Shown here: positions 1-8,589 of the stretch, piece by piece | Numbering within the stretch: the stretch's first letter is position 1 | Layout: each line of letters opens with the position of its first letter | Assembly (NCBI GenBank): GCA_004151065.3 | Contig: NWUY0300072688.1 | Location: 17,808-29,408 of the forward strand | DNA from: Larix sibirica | Lineage: Eukaryota > Streptophyta > Pinopsida > Pinales > Pinaceae | Reading direction: 5' to 3' | DNA: 11,601 bases | Notes under the pieces: generated by a model | Told to the model about the DNA's origin: nothing | What the model saw: the letters and a program-made list of their open reading frames with translations, nothing else | The model's database searches: none | Position numbers and translations under genes: made by a program

Positions 1-340
1 TCCATGATTCTCTAGAGTTGTTGTAGCCCCAAACATCACATCCATATAATGGGAGTGATGAGTTTTAAAGAGGAGTTTCTTTTTATCCCAAAGTTAAAAA
101 TGTGTTGATTTATAATTGTTTTCAAATCCACAATAAACTTTACATCTTCCATTAATTCTTTATTCAATACTATAGTTCTAGTTAAACTTATGATGAAAAT
201 CATTCAAATCACTTATATCTGAGTATTATAACTTTTAATTTATGGGATAGTTTAAATATTGTAAGTTTTCGAACGAAAAAATATAACCTAGATCATTATT
301 TCCAAAATAATTAATAACCATATCCATTTAAATGTTACAC
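1..340. other. AT-rich flank left of the inverted-repeat arm
   Basis: No open frame, RNA gene or recognisable element is visible here. The composition is strongly AT-rich. A short stretch at about 327-340 resembles, in inverted orientation, 10583-10596 beyond the right arm. The arm homology may therefore reach slightly further out than 341, with an insertion of about 25 bases on the right side. Confidence 0.6.
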
Positions 341-644
341 TATTTTAATATATGGTTTGTTAGGTTGGATTCTACAATGGTGGGAGTTTAGATTAAATAA
401 CCTACGGATGGAAATACGAAAAGAATTCGAAATGCAAACGGTCGGTGAGAGATCTTATTGACATAAAGTAGCCGTTTAAAGTTAAATATTGCGGGTGACG
501 TGGACAGGTAAGGAATCCGCAACGTTACCCGTCACATCGATATCAATGGCATCGTAAGATACCCAACTTTGCAATCATTGCCTCCTGCCAACACACAAAC
601 AAACAGATATTTTCCAACCACAACTTTTAAAACGCAAACTCCCT
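341..644 (+). repeat. Left arm of the long inverted repeat
   Basis: This arm matches the reverse complement of 10247-10558 over its whole length, at about 85% by eye. Perfect blocks are 375-404 (pairs with 10495-10524), 491-515 (pairs with 10385-10409) and 582-611 (pairs with 10281-10310). The middle, about 417-475, has diverged most. Homology stops sharply at 644; the sequence inside this point is unlike that inside the right arm. The arm is clearly richer in GC than its flanks and holds a TGACGTGG (ACGT-core) motif at 496-503. Confidence 0.85.
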
Positions 645-1489
645 CCTTCGCAGAAAATGGATTTCAGCGTTGGTAAATAAAATACGAAAATAAAGTTGTT
701 TGTATTTTTTTGCCTCTTTCGTTTTTTATTCATAATTGCTTTCCCAGACTTAATTCTTAATAGTTTTTATTTATAAATTGCTTGCCCAGACTTACTTTGC
801 AAGAGTTCCTTACACGTAATATTGTTCCATTTTTTAATTATATGGTGTATTCTAAATTAAATTATACATGAAAACAAAATTTATATCAAAATTACTGCTA
901 AAATCGAATCTCTATAGTGAACAATCACTACTATCACAAGTGTCGTGTTTGTTGACAATTTCATTATAACCACGATGTAGATCGTTTGGTTTACATGGAA
1001 TCGATTAGATATACTTTAAAATAATCGTTTTAGATATATCGTCGATTTATATGCCCCCACATATCACACTTTATGATTGTATCATATTGTTACTGGAAAA
1101 TTGGGCATTAGAAATTGCCAAATTCTATGAAAATCAAGATAAAAGTCATCCAAAATCTTTGGAGATCACTACGAAAATCAAACAAAATCAAGTCTCCCAC
1201 CTACTCCAAGGGTACAATGACGTGGCACTAAGACTTTGAAGGAAAGCTAAATGGCAGCAGGAGAATTGCAGTTATGACGTCGTGGGCCTTTGGCCTATGG
1301 GTTTTATCTTAAAGAACTTCATTACTAATAATTGAATATCTTATTTTCAATTATCAATTATTTGTTGGTAACTTGTAATTATACATTTAAGATTTGGAAT
1401 ATGACTCTAGATCAAGAATAGGGTAATTCAAATTTTGACATTAATTGCTTTCAGTGGTATAGAAGATGCAGAAATTTCTAATATTTTCC
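645..1489. other. Interior left spacer, no recognised gene
   Basis: AT-rich sequence. A diverged tandem duplication with a period of about 42 bases lies at about 721-804; both units carry the string CCCAGACTTA. A 62-residue open frame at 1051-1239 (plus) has no family I recognise, and its start and coding status cannot be supported. Sequence just before 1490 may be decayed LINE, continuous with the RNase H relic that follows. Confidence 0.5.
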
Positions 1490-2041
1490 TCTTTTTATTT
1501 TTTGGACAATATGGAGAGCTAGAAACAGAACTTTGTTTGAAGATCAACCACGAGATGTATATAACATTAGTATGTAGATTATAAAAATGGTGAAATACTA
1601 TTGTATAGAAGATGTTGTTACAAAAGATCTAAAGGTGGATACTAGTATGAGACAAACTGAAGGTGTTATTGCTTACTTTGATGGTGCAGATGTTAATGTT
1701 TTAATGGTTTATGTGCTACTAATGGGGTACTTTACCTTAATAATGACTACAAATTTACCTTCAAACTAAATTGTAGATTTGGAACAAACATGAAAGCATA
1801 GATGCTAGCAATCTGATGTATTCTTAAAGTTGCAAATATCTTTGGTATAGATGAACTTGAAGTCTTTGGGGATTCGAGGGTGACGATTAAATGGGAAAAA
1901 GACGATTATCAAGTGAATGTGACCTCACTTATCCCTTGGTGTTCTAGGATCAAAGTAGATATTAGACTCTTCACATCTATCAATTTTGAACACATATACA
2001 GACATCACAACTTGAACCCTATCTTAACAGGACTACTTTGA
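1490..2041 (+). pseudogene. LINE ORF2 3' relic with RVT_3-type RNase H domain
   Basis: This is a decayed 3' end of a plant L1-type ORF2. Reading starts with the W-x-I-W-x-x-R-N motif (WTIWRARN, from 1503) that precedes RNase H in these proteins, followed by an acidic F-E-D. The RNase H core then shows YFDGA near 1675 (first catalytic Asp). After a frameshift before 1712 come CGATNG, the string FGTNMKA-stop-MLA, where a TAG sits at the place of the usual catalytic Glu, and EVFGDSRVTIKW (second Asp, about 1868). The fold ends with FEHIYRHHN, but the Ala-Asp that should follow the Asn is lost. At least four stops and one frameshift make it dead. It is a separate copy from the minus-strand LINE, since the strand differs and the residues diverge. 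Its 3' end may be the A-rich run near 2273-2284. Confidence 0.85.
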
Positions 2042-2537
2042 TATTTTTGAACAATAAGTTTATTTTTAATTTTGTGGGAGTATGATATTAGGTCTTATAA
2101 GTTAGTTGATGCAAATATCTGATATTTTGCTATATTTATAGTTATTTTTTAGAAAAGCATTGTATATGAACATATATGTAGCAATTATGACAATCACTTT
2201 GAAACTTTGTGCTGAATTGATATGTACTTTTTGATTCAATTATTTGAATAACAAAAGTATACTTTTTTTAGCAGAAAAAATAAATTAATATATTAAACGG
2301 TTAAATGAAAAGTAATTTTTAAATTAGTATAACCATTAAAAATTAATTAATTATTAAAAATTAATTAATTATAAAAAAATAATAATTAAATTAAAAAATA
2401 AATATTAAATATTTAAAAAATAAATATAAAATATGAAAAAATAAATTCATATTCTTAACGGCTAAGGTCATTCTATATGTTTCCTCATAAAATATTATAT
2501 ATTTAAATTTAAAAGTAGTAGATATATATAACTATGT

Positions 2538-2589
2538 AAACTTTAACAATGAATCACAGTCTTAAACTTTAACAATGAAACACAGTCTT
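2538..2589. repeat. 26-bp tandem duplication
   Basis: Two adjacent 26-bp units, 2538-2563 and 2564-2589, differ at one base (T to A). The unit begins AAACTTTAACAATGAA. The near identity indicates a recent local duplication. Confidence 0.9.
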
Positions 2590-2661
2590 ATACATTAATT
2601 TTAGCCTATACTATCACCTTCCTAATTTTACCCTATAACATCAAATTCTTAGCAACAATAA

Positions 2662-2732
2662 TTCATATGAGTAAAACCCTAATATCACCTTCCATTATTC
2701 TTTGGGACAACAGTTCATATGAGTAAAACCCT
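2662..2732. repeat. Short direct repeat, 19 bp twice
   Basis: The 19-bp string TTCATATGAGTAAAACCCT occurs exactly at 2662-2680 and 2714-2732. Each copy is preceded by a looser copy of ATCACCTTCC, so this looks like a diverged tandem duplication of about 52-70 bases covering roughly 2610-2732. Confidence 0.8.
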
Positions 2733-2810
2733 CTGATTTCTCCGTAATAATAGGGAATTTTGAGAGCTATTTAAGCGGGATATAAGAAAGCGAAAACAAA
2801 TAAATTGGAG

Positions 2811-3200
2811 GTCAACCTTGCGCTGGCTTCGGTAGTCAGTGATCTCTAGGGGATTCGACAGCTAAACCTATCTAATAGCAGTCATATCGGTGGAAAATTT
2901 TATTTATACACAGAACTCAATGTCAAGGTGCCTAAATACCCAAAACTCTTCCAAACATAATAAGAAAAAACACCAGAAACCTAACAACCTGCAAGCCAGA
3001 ACGAAAAGATCTGGACACAGGCTTCTTTAGTAGTCTCATTTTACTTCTCTTGTTTCGATTTGTGCATTGGCCTGTCAATGAAAATGTGTTATTTCTGTCC
3101 TTAACTGCCTCAAATTCTCTACTAGTGTTCATCATGGCAACCTTATGTCTCCTTAAGAAGGCTATGAACAGAAAAATATAGAGTTCAGAATTCACGGGAG
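2811..3200. other. More GC-balanced block without recognised coding
   Basis: This stretch is visibly less AT-rich than its surroundings. It contains an 87-residue minus-strand frame (2932-3195) and some open plus-strand runs. None of the translations shows a domain I recognise. It might be an unidentified repeat or a captured, decayed gene piece, but nothing in the sequence decides this. Confidence 0.4.
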
Positions 3201-3204
3201 GATG

Positions 3205-3468
3205 TTGGATTAACTGTGGGGCGAGCTAATTAATGAATTCAAGGAAGCATATTGGAATGGAGTGGTTTAAAAACAAGACATCCAAAATTTCAGAATTTGA
3301 AAAGACATCCAAAATTTCAGAATTTAAAAATTGTAACCAAAATTTTTGTAAATTTCTATTAGATTTTTTCAAAATCATATTCAAAAATCAAAATTTTCAA
3401 TTTAAAATAGTATAACAATATAACTGACTACGCGTATTGGATTAACTGAGGGGCTACCTAATTAATGA
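3205..3468. repeat. Direct repeats of about 32 bp flanking a 200-bp segment
   Basis: Two imperfect 32-33-bp copies, at 3205-3237 and 3437-3468, share TTGGATTAACTG and CTAATTAATGA and differ at about four positions between those blocks. They bracket an AT-rich segment that contains a 27-bp tandem duplication. The copies are too long for an ordinary target duplication. A local segmental duplication or the ends of a small unidentified repeat are both possible. Confidence 0.75.
3275..3328. repeat. 27-bp tandem duplication
   Basis: Units 3275-3301 and 3302-3328 both begin AAGACATCCAAAATTTCAG and are nearly identical. The 60-residue plus-strand open frame that spans them has a repeated translation for this reason and is not a convincing gene. 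Confidence 0.9.
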
Positions 3469-4149
3469 TGAAATAATGTGCATTAAATTTCATTAACGGA
3501 CAGAGGACAAGCCGCGATGTGGGCAACTTGGCATGGTAGTTGTTAATTCGCCAATTAGGTGATCTAAGTGGAGTCCAGGGTTACAGGCCGATGTCACAGT
3601 TCACACCCAACAAAGCCAATTTTGTGTCCATGCATCGTTACTACATTAAATATTTAATTCTATTCCAATAATAAATAATAGATATTGAATGTTATCTATT
3701 ATAGATATTAAATGTTATTTAGTCCCATTACATTACTTATTAGATATTAAATGGTTTATGCTTTATATGGTAATTTCTAATATTTTTATTAATTTTTAAA
3801 TAATTGAATTTTTTAATATCTTTCTAAATAAACCAAAATTAATTATTTAAAAAATAGTAAAAACAACACAAATTAAAACATTATAAAATAATATGGAGAG
3901 GCATTGAAACATTTAATATGTAATATCTCATTAGTTAACATGGATTGTAGGAATGCATCATGCCATTGGGTTGGTGGTGGTGAGGGATATAAGCTTTTAA
4001 TAGTTTATTGAAGAAGCTTCATGTGAGTGATTATTTATTGTCATGTTGTTTATTTAGAGTTAACTATAACAAAGAAGTATGAATACAAATCAACTTACAC
4101 GAATTAATTATAACAAAAAAGCAAGAATGGAGATCAACTTACACACTTG
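3469..4149. other. AT-rich spacer with small repeats
   Basis: No gene or element recognised. A 14-bp motif, TAGATATTRAATGK, occurs three times (from 3679, 3702 and 3741). A diverged tandem duplication of about 43 bp lies at 4061-4103 and 4104-4146, each unit ending near CAACTTACAC. About 3480-3640 is more GC-rich but gives no recognisable translation. Confidence 0.5.
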
Positions 4150-4860
4150 GGATAAAAGGTAGATATGCTTGAGTGGAAGAAACATATTTCTATTCTACAT
4201 GTGAAAATTAAGGATGACAAGGATGAACTCATATGGGGCAAAAATCAAGTTTGAGGTGCATATACTCTAAAAATTTAATATAGTACCTTAGGTGTTGGTA
4301 TAGAGGTCAAGGTTGTATATTAATTGTATAAGGGAATACCAAAGTTTAAATATCCCTTACAAGTTTATATCTTTATGTGATGACCTTTAAATAATAAGCT
4401 TCTCGCTTGGGATAAGTTATAGAAAAAGAGGAAATCTATGTTGGTGGACCCTTTGCAAGGAATGTGATGAGTCCACGGTTCATTTATTAATGTTTGTTTT
4501 GTAGAAGAAAGGTTTGGGACCTTGTAATCAGTTCACAATTCATCTATTGATGTTTTTTTCTCTTAGATTAAAAGGTTTGGAAAGTGTTGGAGGATTGTAC
4601 AAGTTTAAGGGATGTTTGGGGTGGTATTTTCATCGATGAATGCTTTTAGAAATAGTGTAATAACCTTATAATAAAAAAATTTAAATCCTTGTCATTGAGT
4701 CTTGCTTTGGGAACTTGGCCATCTCGTAATGCACAAGAAATTGAAGATAGGATTATCCCTTCTATTCAATATGCTATCCACAATGTGCCCATTCTTGAAG
4801 GTTTTGAGCAACAAAAAGAAAACCACCACACCAAATTAGAGAGGAGCAAAAATTGACAAA
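4150..4860 (+). pseudogene. LINE ORF2 relic: zinc-binding domain and linker before RNase H
   Basis: This is a heavily decayed plus-strand piece of a plant LINE ORF2. In order it shows the start of the zf-RVT domain (DELIWGKNQV-stop-GAYTLKI-stop-Y, near 4220-4280), a P-K-F/K step near 4335, and LLAWDKL before a K-K-R. After a frameshift comes the zinc part CKECDESTVHLL (about 4456-4492) with a W-D-L after it. Then comes KSLSLSLALGTWPSRN near 4680-4730, the counterpart of the W-x-I-W-x-x-R-N linker. The last readable stretch ends at a stop near 4855, with no RNase H behind it. The minus-strand LINE begins about 60 bases further on. Stops are frequent and at least two frameshifts are needed, so it is older than that LINE. 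It cannot be the front half of the 1490-2041 relic, because both carry the same linker motif and the order is reversed. Confidence 0.75.
4461..4586. repeat. Diverged tandem duplication of about 60 bp inside the zinc-binding relic
   Basis: 4461-4520 and 4521 to about 4586 align with a period of 60 bases: GTCCACGGTTCATTTATT against GTTCACAATTCATCTATT, then ATGTTTGTTTT against ATGTTTTTTTC, then AAGGTTTGG in both. It duplicates the His-Leu-Leu part of the zinc motif and so happened in the relic or its immediate source. Confidence 0.75.
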
Positions 4861-4898
4861 AGTGGTAAATGAGCTTACTTTAATAGAGCATGTCAAAG

Positions 4899-4922
4899 TG
4901 ACCTTATAATTTACAGTGTGTG
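4899..4922. repeat. Target-site duplication at the 3' end of the LINE
   Basis: Read on the minus strand, the bases after the poly(A) are CACACTGTAAATTATAAGG followed by TCA. The partner at 10011-10029 reads CACACAAATCATAAGATCA. They align with one 3-base gap and two transitions over 19 positions. This matches the duplication made by target-primed reverse transcription, aged by mutation. Confidence 0.8.
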
Positions 4923-4930
4923 TTTTTTTT
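4923..4930 (-). other. Poly(A) tail of the LINE
   Basis: Eight T residues on the plus strand are an A8 run at the 3' end of the element. The run directly abuts the target duplication, which fixes the 3' boundary. Confidence 0.8.
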
Positions 4931-5117
4931 CATACGAAAAAAACAACTTTTCTTAATCAAAAGTTGTATCTAAAGATACCAACTAAGGCGAGCTTCCTAT
5001 ACATACAAAATCCATTTACATTTTGATCATAGTAGCTCTTGCAGAAACCTTCCATATACGGCCATAGTGTTCTTCCTCCAAAAGAAAAATACAAAACATA
5101 AACATCCAAAACCATCT
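4931..5117 (-). other. LINE 3' untranslated region
   Basis: After the ORF2 stop (TGA at 5118-5120) no frame continues the RNase H domain. The remaining 187 bases hold the 3' stem-loop and lead into the poly(A). An open frame running through this part (5027-5311) is out of frame with RNase H and is not coding. Confidence 0.7.
4943..4967 (-). other. 3' stem-loop just upstream of the LINE poly(A)
   Basis: ACAACTTTT at 4943-4951 is perfectly complementary to AAAAGTTGT at 4959-4967, giving a 9-bp stem with a 7-base loop. It ends 12 bases from the A-tail. Some LINEs carry a 3' terminal stem-loop read by their reverse transcriptase, and this has been discussed for plant L1 elements and SINEs. A recognition role here is inferred from the position alone. 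Confidence 0.6.
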
Positions 5118-5790
5118 TCAAACATAAGATAAGTAATACATCTCGTGGAGTGAACCGTCCCTAAACTCCCTGACAAGGATGGAGCCTTCCATAACCCCCA
5201 GGGAAATCTTGGAGAGATTATCAGCCTCATAGTTGTATTATTTGTAGATGTGACGGAAGATAATAGCAGTGAACTAGTCGATGAGAGTGTGCACACGTTT
5301 AATCCAGCCACTCAACTGTATAGAGGAAAGACACTTCTCCTCCTTGGCCCAGGAAATGATAACAAGGGAATCTCCAAAGATATTCAATGAAGAAAGACCC
5401 AAAGACTTTGCAAAGAAAAGTAGTCCCCGCAACACTAAAATTTCAGATCTGGTATTTGTACCTATTCCAGCTCCCAACTGTAACTGAAAATACTGATTAT
5501 GAGAAACTTTTAAGAGCATACCTTCTCCACATAGTCCCTCCTGGGCAGCACCATCGAAATATCCAATTGGAAAGAAAAAATCATTTTCCTCATGCTGGAG
5601 CACTTCTCTAGGAATTTTAACCAAAGGATTGTTGAGCGGCTAGAAATAACCAACAATCCTAGAAAAAAGCAGAGAAATAGAAGAGAAATCTCCATGGAAG
5701 ATGAAATGGTTACGAGCTTTCCAGAATTCCCATATCGTAACATATAACAAAGCAGGGTCAAATACATGGGACGTCATCCACAAATGAAAG
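5118..5790 (-). other. ORF2 linker and RVT_3-type RNase H domain
   Basis: The linker has the usual IWEFWKARNHFIF. After a TAG at 5640-5642 the RNase H fold begins: GYFDGAAQEG (Asp codon near 5555), CGEG, IGTNTRSEILVLRG (Glu), LNIFGDSLVIISW (Asp), then after TAG 5274 and TAA 5238 the end RHIYK-stop-YNYEADNLSK, with the last Asp codon at 5220-5222. All four acidic catalytic positions are thus still encoded, although two stops cut the last one off. This domain would remove the RNA strand from the DNA-RNA hybrid. It is the RNase H that some plant L1 elements gained and that animal L1 elements lack. Confidence 0.9.
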
Positions 5791-6313
5791 TTTTCAATAA
5801 AGGATCTGCCGGTCTAGGAGAAATGAAAGCTTGAGAATCTTCAACGCAGGCCCACAGCTTTTTAAATAAAATACAGTGACCGAAAAGATGATCCACATCC
5901 TCCCCATCCCTCTGGCACATAGCGCGAACCCCTGACCCATGGATTCCACGTTTACAGAGATTATTCTAGGTAAGCACCTTATTGTTAATGACCATCCACA
6001 TGAAGCATTGCATTTTTAGTGGACACTTAACATTCTAGATCAAAGCATATTGTCGCTTCCATGAATCACCAAACTCACCTTACATTAAAAGAGAATAAGC
6101 CAGTTGCACTGTAAGATTGCCATTGGTTTGATTGAATCCCCAGCAAATAACATCCTTCTCCTCGAAAAAAGAAATGCTTGCATCGATGAGCTTGACTACA
6201 AACCTGTCCCAAGTGCTTCGAAGGCGAGGCTCCAAAGCCATCTCATCAGTAGAAAGCCAGCTGAGGCTATCTAACTCCGGATGTCAACAAGTCTTTTTTA
6301 AGACGAAAATGTT
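5790..6313 (-). other. ORF2 zinc-binding domain (zf-RVT)
   Basis: In one frame with several stops the translation shows ICWGFNQTNGNLTVQLAYSL, then WKRQYALI, a P-L-K-M block, NNKVLT-stop-NN (TAG where Trp is usual), CKRGIHGSG and finally MCQRDGEDVDHLFGHC near 5880-5925, with LW after it. That is the zf-RVT pattern with one Cys of the first pair not evident, while the later Cys, His and Cys are kept. It lies between connection and RNase H, as in other plant LINEs. A frameshift near 5790 follows. Confidence 0.82.
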
Positions 6314-7000
6314 TCATTCATGTAACGAAACGATGAGCTCATTATCAAGACGAAAATCCTCCCCAAGACCAGCAATCGAGTCTAGGCCCACAAAAACCTT
6401 TGTACTCCTGCCCACCTTCCAGCAAATACCAGAATTGATTAAAGGGAAGGTCTTCATAAAACTCCAAATAAATGAACCTTTGGCCTTCAATTTACCATTC
6501 CATAGCCATAGGGGGAGCAAAAGTATTCCAAGATATTTGGCTTTAATGACATTCCCCCAAAGACCATTATCATGTAAGCTCCTCCAGTAAGATTTCGCAC
6601 AAAGAGACATATTGAATAACCTGATATATTTAATGCCCCAACTGTTTAAATGCTTTGGTCGAGCTAAGGATTCCCAATAAGTTAAGTGCCATTTTTGAGA
6701 ACCGATAACACCATTCCAAAGAAAACCAGAGAAGAGTTTTCTTAAATCCGAGATGACTTTCATGGGGACAATAAAGAGAGAAAACCAAAAGTCCGGAATA
6801 CTTTGAAGTACCTAGCATAAGAGAGTAAGACGACCACCCAGCAAGAGATATTTGAAGGACCAACCATTAATTCTCCGTCGTACCTTCTTGAGGAGCCACC
6901 CCCAATCAGCTGATGTGTAACCAACCGGCTTCAGGTAGTAACCAAGATATTTGATCCCAGGACATAAATAACTTTCATTTGATAGGGAACAAGTTACCAA
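6314..7000 (-). other. ORF2 thumb / connection region
   Basis: The conserved run KYLGYYLKP, then DWGWLLKKVRRRINGWSFKYL, GGRLTLLC-stop-VLQSIP, FSGFLWNG, HLTYWESLARPK and WGIKYIRLFN identifies the region after the palm in plant L1 ORF2. The TAG at 6812-6814 stands where a Gln is usual, so a C-to-T change is the simplest cause. A frameshift near 6987 separates this from the palm. The frame ends at TGA 6314-6316 and then continues in the same frame. Confidence 0.85.
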
Positions 7001-7990
7001 TCTGGTCCTTTAATGTTGGGTCCTTGCATTGATAAAGGAAATAGGACTTAGAAGGACTAATGTCCAGTGCTGCAGCATTACAAAAACATTTAGTAATTAA
7101 TTTGAACTGAGACCATTCTCCAATCGATTCCAATCCAAATAAAACCATGTCATTCACAAATAGCAAGTGTGATATGAAGTGAGAAAATGCCACTTTGATA
7201 CCAGTAATAAGACCCTTACGTCTATCATCATGTATAAGAAGGCTTAATCCTTCAATGGCTAAAATAAATAAGTAAGGAGATAAAGGGAAACCTTGTCGTA
7301 AACCTCTATCACCCGCAACTAATGCAGACGGGGAACCATTAACCAAGATTGAATAATTAACAGAGGAGACACATGACATTATCTAGTTCACCATCTCCAA
7401 GGGGAGACCTTTTTGAATTAAGATGAAGCATAAAAAGGTCCAGTCAAGCGTGTCAAAGGCCTTCACCAAGTCCAACTTAAGGAAAAAAGCCTCAAAATTA
7501 TTTTCATAATAGAGTGTAAACCCTCCCGAGCTAAACCCATAGCATCCAATAGTTGTCTATTACGCAGGAACCCAAACTGTTCAACAGATATTCCTTTTTC
7601 CAAAAAAGGTTTGATCCGTTCCGAGATGATTTTATAGATAACTTTGTACAGAATATTACACAAAGAGATAGGTCGATAATTTCCAAAACCCATCGGTTTG
7701 TCCACTTTCGTAATGAGGGTAATGTATGTCGCATTGATATTTGCAGGGATACGAGCCTTAATTTTGGATTCCTCGACAACCAAGGTGATATCAGTCCCAA
7801 GTAAGGGAAAAAAGTGAAGGAAGAATTCGACCATCCACCCGTCAGGCCCCGATGAGTTATCCTTAGAGAAAAGCTTTAATGTTTTCAGCACCTCAGCTTC
7901 GTTGACTGGATGCCCAATGACTGAGCAGGCTTCCTCATCAAACATCCAAGAAAAAAGCTGGATGATTTGCACCTGGTCTTCCAACCATTG
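6990..7990 (-). other. ORF2 reverse transcriptase core (fingers and palm)
   Basis: Motifs in order are NSSGPDG, NYRPISLCN with YKVIYKIISERIKP, and EQFGFLRNRQLLDA. After a frameshift near 7505 come KLDLVKAFDTLDW (motif A, catalytic Asp kept), GLRQGFPLSPYLF (motif B, where the usual Asp is Phe) and HLLFVNDMVLFG (motif C). Motif C is normally F/Y-A-D-D; here it is F-V-N-D, with Asn codon AAT at 7152-7154. One of the metal-binding aspartates is therefore lost, independent of the frameshifts. A TAG lies at 7383-7385 between motifs A and B. Confidence 0.92.
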
Positions 7991-8589
7991 GAGGTACTCC
8001 GATTATATATCTCTTTAAAATGTTGAACCGCAACATCACTCAAATGCGACTGCTCATGGATCACCTCTCCTTGATCAGCCTCGATTTCCCATATGGAATT
8101 ATTAAGCCTACGCTAATTTGCAAATCAGTGAAAAAACCTCGTGTTACTATCCCCCTCCTTGATCCATATCGCATGACTCTTCTGCCTCCAGGTTTCCTTC
8201 TGCAGCCCCAAAAGCCTATTCTTTTCCCCTTCCAGAGAACACAACAAATCCATCCTAATTGGATTGAAGAGCTCATCATCTGTCGATTGTGCTAGGGTTT
8301 GAATATCTCTATCAAGGTCAACTAAATGCTTGTCATTTTCTAATTTCTTGTGCTTCTCCCAAGCACAAACCTCCTTTCGGAGCAAACCGAGCCTCCTAGA
8401 CAAAGTAAAAAGTGGATTACCAACAAAGGAGCTAGTGCTAGCTTCCCAGGTATCCCAAACAAAGGCATTAAAAGCAGTATCCTCAAGACATATAGGGTTA
8501 AATTTGAAAGGATAACCCCCCAATTTAGTATCAAAATCCAGCTGCAGCAAGACAACCTTATGATAAAAAAAACAGTAGCATAAGTCCAA
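7990..8589 (-). other. ORF2 linker between endonuclease and reverse transcriptase
   Basis: After the frameshift the protein continues with VVLLQLDFDTK and PFKFNP, then a long charged, mostly helical-looking stretch, then the conserved W-x-x-x-S-x-x-x-W-x-x-E-G-D-x-N-T-x-F-F-H signature (IWIKEGDSNTRFFH near 8128-8170). A TGA directly follows at 8125 and a TAG at 8113. The next part reads RRLNNSIWEI, typical of plant LINE proteins. A frameshift near 8000 leads into the reverse transcriptase. Confidence 0.8.

Larger units (their letters stand above)
2042..2810. other. AT-rich spacer after the RNase H relic
   Basis: The first 230 bases could be the 3' untranslated part of the preceding LINE relic, ending in an A-run near 2273-2284. 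About 2275-2460 is low-complexity sequence made almost only of A and T, with repeated AATTAATTA strings. Two small duplications follow (2538-2589 and the 19-bp string at 2662-2680 and 2714-2732). No gene is visible. Confidence 0.6.

Noticed and set aside
1051-1239. 62-residue plus-strand open frame
   Set aside because: No family recognised, no supporting context, and short frames of this length are expected by chance.
2932-3195. 87-residue minus-strand open frame with a hydrophobic end
   Set aside because: No recognisable domain, and composition alone does not support a gene.
3679-3755. Spaced 14-bp motif resembling a short repeat array
   Set aside because: Only three copies with unequal spacing in AT-rich DNA; not a CRISPR array and probably local duplication.
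6132-6590. 152-residue plus-strand open frame
   Set aside because: It is antisense to the connection and zinc-binding part of the LINE ORF2, whose similarity is clear.
8020-8583. Plus-strand open frames opposite the ORF2 linker
   Set aside because: Antisense shadows of the minus-strand ORF2, with no domain of their own.
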